From J027 sp965215855 (GTDB lineage Bacteria; Chloroflexota; Anaerolineae; Aggregatilineales; J027), in assembly GCA_965215855.1 (NCBI GenBank), contig CBDCER010000003.1, positions 2,232,001 to 2,296,000 on the forward strand: a DNA stretch of 64,000 bases. Reading direction: 5' to 3'. The notes below the pieces were generated by a model. That model worked only from the letters and a program-made list of their open reading frames with translations. It did no database searches and was not told the DNA's origin. A program made the position numbers and the translations under genes. Position 1 is the stretch's first letter. Every line of letters begins with the position of its first letter. Positions 51,968 to 58,569 of this stretch are shown one piece after another.

Positions 51968-52348
51968 TCACCCCATAATAAAAACAAGTACACAGGCTAT
52001 TGCAGCTATCACCAGGACTATTGCCAACCCAATTGACCCATACCATAGTGCCTGATTTTCGGAACTGACCTGAGCTTTCTTCATTTTTTGCAGCGCACGT
52101 TGGGCGGCCTGATTGTTTGGATTGATGTGCAGGGCTGTGCGGAGATAACGGCGTCGGTCTACCGGATTGGTGGTAGCGGCGGCCAGCAAAACCCAGGCCC
52201 GATCATTGCGCTTATCTTCCTCCAGAACTTGTTGAATGAGGACAGTCGCCCCTTCCCGGCTGCCCTGTTTCAGGGTCGAGGCCGCAATCTGCAACATTTC
52301 TTCCAGATTGGGAGCCTCGCCACCATTTAAATCGCCTAATGTTGTCAT
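51968..52348 (-). CDS. TPR module with C-terminal membrane anchor
   Basis: 126 residues from the ATG at 52348 (GGAGAG upstream). A TPR pair like its neighbours (LLAAATTNPVDRRRYLRTAL, HINPNNQAAQRAL) followed by a single TM (about 102-123, GSIGLAIVLVIAAIACVLVF). It lacks the stalk and propeller: a shortened version, tail-anchored in the membrane. It is eight bases upstream of the first propeller protein and so can be made in step with it, possibly as a partner. Confidence 0.72.
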   Translation of the reverse strand: MTTLGDLNGGEAPNLEEMLQIAASTLKQGSREGATVLIQQVLEEDKRNDRAWVLLAAATTNPVDRRRYLRTALHINPNNQAAQRALQKMKKAQVSSENQALWYGSIGLAIVLVIAAIACVLVFIMG

Positions 52349-52407
52349 TAATTTCTCTCCAGTCAATCGTCAATGATTAGTATAGCACAGCCCACGTTTT
52401 TGGATGC

Positions 52408-53535
52408 TTATAGCAATAGCTGAAGTAACAACGGAATGAAGTTGTATACAAAATGGGCGGCAATGGCGGCATATAGGTCGAAGCGACGGCGCAACCAACC
52501 CAACCCTATCGCCACGACAAAAATGATGAGTGCGGCTGGTGTGAGGGTATATTGAATGTGGGTGGCAGTGAAAATGATGGCCGTCCACCACAGTCCAAAG
52601 ATTGGCTGCAACGCGCCTCGAAAGGCGATTTCCTCGCCAATGGCGGCGGTCACCGCCACGCCCAAGGCTAACCAGATGGTATTGATACTTTGCGTAATTG
52701 CATCGGACGCTTCATTTTGTTGTTCAAATGTCTCTTCGCCGACTACGATCAGCCAGGCGATGGTCAGAGCAAAAACCACAAAGATGAGCGCGATAGCGGC
52801 AGCAACACCGACCCCGACAGAAGTCATGGAAGGTGATTCCAGGCCCAATCGTTCGAGAACCTCCGGCCCAGACCGTCGTATGAAAATGCCAACGCCCAGC
52901 AGTGGAATAATTACCATTGGGATGAAGTTCATCAGCAAAACGGCTGCATTCACTTCGGTATCTTCGGCTACTCCCGATAGCCCCCCCCCCAACGCAAAGC
53001 TGACCAGTTGTGTGCCGATGAGGTAAATGCAAAAAACCAACGCGAGCATGTGCATGGTGCTGCGAGGATCAAAGCCCAGCAGCTCATTGGGTAGAGTGCG
53101 GGATTGTGATGCTGGTTGAATATTGACGGGAGGTGTCAGGATGACCTCACCATCCGACATCAACGGCCCATAGTGCATTACATCAGCGCCCTCATCTGTA
53201 GCAGCGGAATCGTCTATCCGTTGTGGGAACCAACTGCGAATGGCGTGGCGAACAGATGTGAACAACAAAAGTGTGGCAAGACCGGCGGTGATTATACTGA
53301 TAATTATTGCTAACCCCACATTTTCCACATCATCAGTTATTATCTCGGAGTCTGTATTCTCCACTGCTATCAGCAACAGCGTATTCAAGATCAGCAGTAT
53401 GTTGATGACACTGATCCCACCTATGACCAGCATGTGATAGAGTCGTCGCTGGCGGTCGGCAAAATTCGCCATAAGTGTTAGCCCTGCGAGGACTGCCAAT
53501 ACAAAAAGCAAAGAGAGAACTTCGAGGATACCCAT
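52408..53535 (-). CDS. CPBP family intramembrane metalloprotease (CAAX protease-like)
   Basis: 375 residues, about eight membrane segments. The Abi/CPBP motifs are present near the C-terminus: EEIAFRG (EExxxR; about 304-310), a histidine in FTATHIQYT (about 329) and HFVYN (about 363). These are the predicted zinc or catalytic residues of type II CAAX proteases. Such proteins cleave membrane proteins, prenylated ones in eukaryotes; in bacteria the substrates are mostly unknown. A run of ten Gs on the coding strand (52981-52990) encodes Gly-Gly-Gly in a loop. It lies between the zincin-like gene and the TPR genes. Confidence 0.85.
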   Translation of the reverse strand: MGILEVLSLLFVLAVLAGLTLMANFADRQRRLYHMLVIGGISVINILLILNTLLLIAVENTDSEIITDDVENVGLAIIISIITAGLATLLLFTSVRHAIRSWFPQRIDDSAATDEGADVMHYGPLMSDGEVILTPPVNIQPASQSRTLPNELLGFDPRSTMHMLALVFCIYLIGTQLVSFALGGGLSGVAEDTEVNAAVLLMNFIPMVIIPLLGVGIFIRRSGPEVLERLGLESPSMTSVGVGVAAAIALIFVVFALTIAWLIVVGEETFEQQNEASDAITQSINTIWLALGVAVTAAIGEEIAFRGALQPIFGLWWTAIIFTATHIQYTLTPAALIIFVVAIGLGWLRRRFDLYAAIAAHFVYNFIPLLLQLLL

Positions 53536-53556
53536 TGAGCAAATTGTCCTGATCGT

Positions 53557-54156
53557 TTATGACGATAATACGAATACACGCATTCCGTCTTCTTCATCCC
53601 GTATTAAAGCATTTGCTGGATAGCGATAGGCCGCCTGTACCATCCATAAATCGCCGATAGCTCCCGCCGCGTTTAATGAGGCGGCAAACATCAACCACAC
53701 ACCAATCGCTGCTGTCGTAAACATGCTGATGAACACGAGGATCAATGATATGCCGACTAATGGAGCCAGACTGACGACAATGAATTGCTGTCGCCAAAAT
53801 AGGCCGTTGTCGGTGGTGGCGTACACCACCCCCTTTCTCCATTTAACCCCATAGCGCACTGGATGACCATAGTACGTCATGCCCAGACCATGAAACCATT
53901 CATGCAGCGGTACAATGAGCAATGCCAATATCAACCCCATTATCTGGTTGATGTTGTCTGGTAAGGCATGGATGACTAATGGTCCATCCAGCAGTGCATG
54001 ATACCCGTATAGCCATATAAAAAACACCCCAAGCGCCACGATTAATATCCCGACCGCGGCCATATTCAGTGCCACTAATCGCCGTCGCTGTGTAAGACTA
54101 AAAAAGTGCGCCTCGCTGAAGCTGGTGGGGAGTTCAGTGACGGTTCGTGGCTCCAT
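53557..54156 (-). CDS. DUF3267-type putative zincin membrane peptidase
   Basis: 199 residues. Start ATG at 54156 shares a base with the ferredoxin stop (TGATG). Four membrane segments. The segment LHEWFHGLGMTYYGHP (about 84-99) has an HExxH motif (HEWFH), the zinc-binding motif, as in the DUF3267 family of putative zincins. It is probably an intramembrane or membrane-tethered protease. The next gene is another membrane protease (CPBP), so this run may process membrane proteins. No third ligand assigned. Confidence 0.75.
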   Translation of the reverse strand: MEPRTVTELPTSFSEAHFFSLTQRRRLVALNMAAVGILIVALGVFFIWLYGYHALLDGPLVIHALPDNINQIMGLILALLIVPLHEWFHGLGMTYYGHPVRYGVKWRKGVVYATTDNGLFWRQQFIVVSLAPLVGISLILVFISMFTTAAIGVWLMFAASLNAAGAIGDLWMVQAAYRYPANALIRDEEDGMRVFVLSS

Positions 54157-54515
54157 CAACGCTCCACCCAGACGGGATCAGGCGTGATGTGATCTTCTGG
54201 GCGTTTGCCGGGATCGTCTACACTTGAGTTCTGCATGGTCATGACGGGTGTAACACTCATATCATTTTTGCATAATATTTGGCAAGAAAGCCGAACTTTC
54301 CCGTATAGATTGCTGGGATCTTGTTGCAAGCGATCCTTCTCAGCCTGGGTGATGTGATCCGGCTCCCCTTCTGTAAATTCTACCCGACAGGTTGTGCAAC
54401 GAGCGTAGCCACCGCAACGGTGCAAAATTTCAATACCGGCGTCTTCAAGGACCAGTACCAGACGCTTTTCGTCTTCTGCTTCAAATACCTGGTCTCCAAC
54501 GGTAATCTCTGGCAT
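54156..54515 (-). CDS. [2Fe-2S] plant-type ferredoxin
   Basis: 119 residues; GGAGAG precedes the ATG. The cluster ligands are in HRCGGYARCTTCRVEF (Cys-x5-Cys-x2-Cys, about 34-43) and LSCQILC (fourth Cys, about 75), giving a [2Fe-2S] cluster. The C-terminal 40 residues are an extension rich in Pro/Asp. Electron carrier; its reductase and partner are not adjacent. First gene of the minus-strand run that ends at 48428. Confidence 0.85.
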   Translation of the reverse strand: MPEITVGDQVFEAEDEKRLVLVLEDAGIEILHRCGGYARCTTCRVEFTEGEPDHITQAEKDRLQQDPSNLYGKVRLSCQILCKNDMSVTPVMTMQNSSVDDPGKRPEDHITPDPVWVER

Positions 54516-54632
54516 AGAAAAACTCTCCTGTACACTATCACGATCTCTTTAAGCATTACGCATAATCGCTCAAATTGCCACTGTCGTGATTGTGTTAAAA
54601 TAGCCACATAGCTTTTGAAGCGGAGGGATGGA

Positions 54633-56390
54633 ATGGTTTTATTTGCGTCTCCTGAAGAAATCGAAGATTTAACTAAAAGCCTGGGGCATTCAGCCAAGAT
54701 CTTGCAACAACAATTGCAAACTCAGGAACCGGGCTTACGGCGGTTAGGTGTGGGTTTGCCTGCGGGCACATTGGAAAAGCTGTCGTCGGCCTATCATGAA
54801 CTGGAGAATCTGGGCAAGCGGTTGCAAGAACAACAGACCGAACTGGGCCAGCTTCGTACCCTTGCCAGCACCACCCAACTCATTAATTCCAGCCTTGATC
54901 TGGACGAAGTGTTGGAAGAGGTGATGAACCGCGTGATTCAACTGACTGGCGCAGAACGGGGCTATATTATGCTTCGCAACACCCAAACGGATGATATGGA
55001 GCCTCATGTCGTCCGCAAGCTGGAAGATAGTGAGGAGTTCATTGTCAGCTATACGGTTGTCGAGCGTGTGGTCCGTGAGGGGGAGACGATTATCACGACC
55101 AATGCCCAGGAAGACAGTCGATTCATGTCGCAGGAAAGCATTATCGACTTTGCCTTGCGAAGCATCATCTGTGTGCCGCTGAAGTCTCGTGAGCAGGTGA
55201 CGGGGGCTATTTATTGCGACAATCGCATTCATGATGGCCTGTTCACTAATCGGGAAACGCGACTGCTGACTACTTTTTCACACCAGGCGGCCATTGCCAT
55301 TGAAAACGCTCAATTTTTTGAGCAAATCAAACAAGCCTTAGTTGAAATCACTGAAATCAAAGTCCTGTTGGATAATATTCTAGATTCTATCGCTAGTGGC
55401 GTCATTACTACCAATGCTGAGGGTCGCATCACGACTTATAACGATGCCAGCGAAGTGATATTTGGCATCTCACGAGATGAAACTGTTGGTGTTTGGCTGG
55501 AAGAAGCATTGGATTGTATTTACCCGCAAATCCGTGACACGCTCATTACGGTATTGCAAGATGATGTCAGCACTACCATTGAAACAGAGGTCGAAATCGA
55601 CGAGCGTGGCCCTCTCAGCCTTAAGCTCAAACTTAGCCCGCTTAAAGATGCCGAGAATCAGACGCAGGGTGTGGCGCTGGTGGTGGATGATTTGACAGAT
55701 TTGAAACAACGAGATGACACATTGGCGGCGGTGCGGCGCTACTTGCCACCAGCGATGGTCGAAAATATCCAGAGCCTTGATAAGTTGGCATTGGGTGGTG
55801 AACGGCGCACCGTAACTGTGATGTATGTTGAAGTCCGCCCCTTCGATACATTCCCAAAATCGCTCACACCTAAAGAGTTGATGGAGTGGCTGAACACTTA
55901 TCACACCATTGGTTCGGAAGCCATTCATCATCATGCAGGCCTTATCGACAAATACATGGGTAACGAGATCATGTGTATCTTCAATTCCCAGCTCAACCCA
56001 TCGGATACCCATGCTTGGGACGCCGTGCAGGCCGCCACGCGGATGGCTGCTGATTTCAAGACAATGGCCGTTTTTGGCACGTTAGGTGAACCGTCCAGTG
56101 AGCAGCCTCATTATCGCATTGGTATCCATACGGGCATCGCTACCATGGGGAATGTTGGTAGCGCAGAACGACGCGAATTCTCGGCTATTGGCAACAACGT
56201 TAACCTGGCGAAGCGCCTGCAAGAAAACGCAGCGCGAGGGCAACTCATTATCAGTGAGGAAACGTTGGCTCAATGCCAGGATGACATTGATAGTACGGAT
56301 TGGATTAGTATCAAGGAATTGGAACCTATTCTGGTAAAGGGTATTTCGAAAGCTGTCCGGATATATGAACTTTTTGATGCGGGGGTGTAA
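54633..56390 (+). CDS. GAF-PAS-class III cyclase with altered metal site (C2-like half)
   Basis: 585 residues from the ATG at 54633 (GGAGGG five bases upstream). A helical N-terminus, GAF domain (about 70-230, TGAERGYIMLRN), PAS domain (about 245-365, NILDSIASGVITTNAEG), and class III nucleotidyl cyclase domain (about 390-580). The metal-binding aspartates are replaced: Glu400 in MYVEVRPF instead of F(A/S)D(I/V)RGF, and Asn444 in KYMGNEIM instead of GDAI. The transition-state pair Asn524 and Arg528 (NNVNLAKRL) is intact. Alone it should be inactive or very weak. It is three bases upstream of a paralogue with the opposite losses, suggesting an obligate heterodimer. GAF/PAS would supply the signal. 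Confidence 0.85.
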   Translation: MVLFASPEEIEDLTKSLGHSAKILQQQLQTQEPGLRRLGVGLPAGTLEKLSSAYHELENLGKRLQEQQTELGQLRTLASTTQLINSSLDLDEVLEEVMNRVIQLTGAERGYIMLRNTQTDDMEPHVVRKLEDSEEFIVSYTVVERVVREGETIITTNAQEDSRFMSQESIIDFALRSIICVPLKSREQVTGAIYCDNRIHDGLFTNRETRLLTTFSHQAAIAIENAQFFEQIKQALVEITEIKVLLDNILDSIASGVITTNAEGRITTYNDASEVIFGISRDETVGVWLEEALDCIYPQIRDTLITVLQDDVSTTIETEVEIDERGPLSLKLKLSPLKDAENQTQGVALVVDDLTDLKQRDDTLAAVRRYLPPAMVENIQSLDKLALGGERRTVTVMYVEVRPFDTFPKSLTPKELMEWLNTYHTIGSEAIHHHAGLIDKYMGNEIMCIFNSQLNPSDTHAWDAVQAATRMAADFKTMAVFGTLGEPSSEQPHYRIGIHTGIATMGNVGSAERREFSAIGNNVNLAKRLQENAARGQLIISEETLAQCQDDIDSTDWISIKELEPILVKGISKAVRIYELFDAGV

Positions 56391-56393
56391 CGG

Positions 56394-58139
56394 ATGACTC
56401 TCATTACGCAACATTTCGATAGCTTATCGGCTGATATTATGCGTTTAAGTTATATGGTGCGCGATGTCAGCGACAAACTTGATGAACAGACCCGGCTCTT
56501 GCGGATGCGTGAACATGGTCTGCCAGATGAATTGGTCAATAGTGCAGGCGAACTAGCTGAGACGATTGACCAATTAACCACTCAATTGGAAGGCGATCAT
56601 ACTGAATTGGCACAACTGCGGGCGCTGGGCCACACTGCCGCTATGATTAATTCCACACTCGATCTCAACGAGGTGTTGGGGCGTGCGATGGATACCGTCA
56701 TCGGCTTGACGGATGCAGAACGCGGCTATATTTTGTTGCGAAATCCTGAAACCAACGAAATGGAATTCATGATTGGCCGTAAAATTGGGCGTGAGGCGAT
56801 TGAGGATGGTGAATTTATCATCAGTCGCAGTATCGTGGAAGAGGTTATCCAAATTGGCGAACCGATTGTGACCACCAATGCTCAGGAGGATTCTCGATTC
56901 AGTGCCCAGGAAAGCGTCATGAGTTATTCGCTACGCAGCATCCTGTGTGTGCCACTGCTATATCGAGATGAAGTTAACGGAGTGGTCTATGCAGATAACC
57001 GGATTCGCCAGGCGTTGTTTGGAGAGCGTGAACTTCAACTTTTGTTAGCGTTTGCGAGTCAGGCGTCTATTGCAATCAAGAACGCTCAACTGTATGAAAG
57101 TGCTAAGGCGCGGCTGTCAGAAGTTACTGAAAGACAGCAATTTCTGGATAATATCTTCGCTTCGATTGCCAGTGGTATCATCACCACCAATTTATCCGGT
57201 CAAGTTCATACGTATAGTCCAGTTGCCGAGTCACTTCTGACGACCAATCGCCTGGATACACTTGGTCAGCCTCTGACCAGCGTTTTGCCAGCGGTGTATG
57301 AGGGGTTTGATGATGTGGTGGCGACAGTCCAGAAAGAAAATACGCAGGAAACGATTGAACTTAACACCGTGCTGCCGGAGCGTGGCCCGACTAACCTGAG
57401 TTTGAAACTCAGCGCCTTGAAGAGCGACGATCATAGCACATTGGGTGTGGCATTAGTGGTTGATGATCTGACGGAAATCAAGCAACGAGACGAGACGCTG
57501 AACGTGATTCGTACCTATTTGCCTTCACAGATGGTACGGAATATTCAGAGTATTGAAGGATTGGGCCTCAGCGGTGAGGAACGTGAAATCACGGTGCTAT
57601 TTGCTGATGTGCGGGGCTTTACTTCCTTCAGCGAACGCATGAAGCCCGAAGAGGTACTGGAAACCATCAATAAGTATCTGACCAGTGGCAGCGCCGCCAT
57701 TGAACACTTCGAGGGTATTGTTGACAAATATTTGGGCGATGCAATTGTGGGTCTCTATAATACGCAGCTCAATCCACAGGCAGATGATCATGCTTTGCGA
57801 GCGGTCGAAGCAGCAGTTATGTTGAGAGATAGCGTTCCCACACTGCATCATGCGTTGCCTTCTGAGCATTGCCTGTGGTATGGAATCGGGATCCATACTG
57901 ACGACGCAATGTTAGGGAATGTGGGTAGCCCCAGCCGCAAAGAGTTCACGGTGTTGGGCAATGCGCTGACTTTTGCCAAAAAGCTGCAAGAAATCGCAGA
58001 ACCGGGCGAGGTGATTATCAGCCAGGAAACCTATGAGGCTGTCAAAGAGCATTTCGAGACGGAGTTTACTGAGCGGACGCTGCGCGATGATGTAACCATT
58101 GTGAAGGTTTATAAAGTGCTTAATCCCAGGGAGTCATAA
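56394..58139 (+). CDS. GAF-PAS-class III cyclase with altered transition-state residues (C1-like half)
   Basis: 581 residues, three bases after the first cyclase gene. Same domain order: helix, GAF (about 75-235, TDAERGYILLRN), PAS (about 245-370, NIFASIASGIITTNLSG), cyclase (about 395-575). The metal ligands are normal: Asp405 in LFADVRGF and Asp449 in YLGDAI. The Asn/Arg pair that stabilises the transition state is missing: Thr526 and Lys530 in NALTFAKKL. It complements the upstream protein residue for residue, as the C1 and C2 halves of animal adenylyl cyclases do. Product (cAMP or cGMP) cannot be read with certainty; the substrate Lys is present in both. Confidence 0.85.
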   Translation: MTLITQHFDSLSADIMRLSYMVRDVSDKLDEQTRLLRMREHGLPDELVNSAGELAETIDQLTTQLEGDHTELAQLRALGHTAAMINSTLDLNEVLGRAMDTVIGLTDAERGYILLRNPETNEMEFMIGRKIGREAIEDGEFIISRSIVEEVIQIGEPIVTTNAQEDSRFSAQESVMSYSLRSILCVPLLYRDEVNGVVYADNRIRQALFGERELQLLLAFASQASIAIKNAQLYESAKARLSEVTERQQFLDNIFASIASGIITTNLSGQVHTYSPVAESLLTTNRLDTLGQPLTSVLPAVYEGFDDVVATVQKENTQETIELNTVLPERGPTNLSLKLSALKSDDHSTLGVALVVDDLTEIKQRDETLNVIRTYLPSQMVRNIQSIEGLGLSGEEREITVLFADVRGFTSFSERMKPEEVLETINKYLTSGSAAIEHFEGIVDKYLGDAIVGLYNTQLNPQADDHALRAVEAAVMLRDSVPTLHHALPSEHCLWYGIGIHTDDAMLGNVGSPSRKEFTVLGNALTFAKKLQEIAEPGEVIISQETYEAVKEHFETEFTERTLRDDVTIVKVYKVLNPRES

Positions 58140-58147
58140 ATGCCGAA

Positions 58148-58172
58148 ACCCCACATTGCTATGGTGTGGGGT
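58148..58172. terminator. Bidirectional terminator between the cyclases and rpsT
   Basis: ACCCCACA (58148-58155) pairs with TGTGGGGT (58165-58172), and both strands continue into T-containing tails. Confidence 0.65.
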
Positions 58173-58199
58173 CTTGTATTTGTATTATCAATGGATCAC

Positions 58200-58481
58200 T
58201 TAGCTGGTCTGTTCAGCTTCAAGTAGCGCGTTCAGTTTACGCATCAGGCGACTCTTGCGGCGGGCGGCGTTGCGCTTGTGGATAATACCCTTATCTGCAG
58301 CCTTATCAAGTTGACTCATTGCTTTGCGGGTGGTAGCAATGGCCGTTTCCTGATTCTGAGAATCAATAGCCTGAATGGCTTGCTTAACCTGGGTGCGGGT
58401 CATGGAACGATAAGCCCGGTTGCGCTGACGCTTGCGCTCCGAACTGCGAATGCGTTTAATAGCAGATTTATGATTAGCCAA
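58200..58481 (-). CDS. rpsT: 30S ribosomal protein S20
   Basis: 93 residues, highly basic, MANHKSAIKRIRSSERKR at the start, as in all S20 proteins. It binds 16S rRNA in the body of the small subunit. The start codon is TTG (58479-58481) with GGAG at a good distance; E. coli rpsT also starts with UUG, and weak initiation there supports autoregulation. Monocistronic, with the terminator at 58148-58172. Confidence 0.95.
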   Translation of the reverse strand: MANHKSAIKRIRSSERKRQRNRAYRSMTRTQVKQAIQAIDSQNQETAIATTRKAMSQLDKAADKGIIHKRNAARRKSRLMRKLNALLEAEQTS

Positions 58482-58569
58482 CGGACTTGTCTCCGATAAT
58501 TTTTGAGTTGTTTTTGTCTTTGAGCCGCGCCATTGTACCAGAATGCCCCATGCCTGTCCAGAAAGTTAA

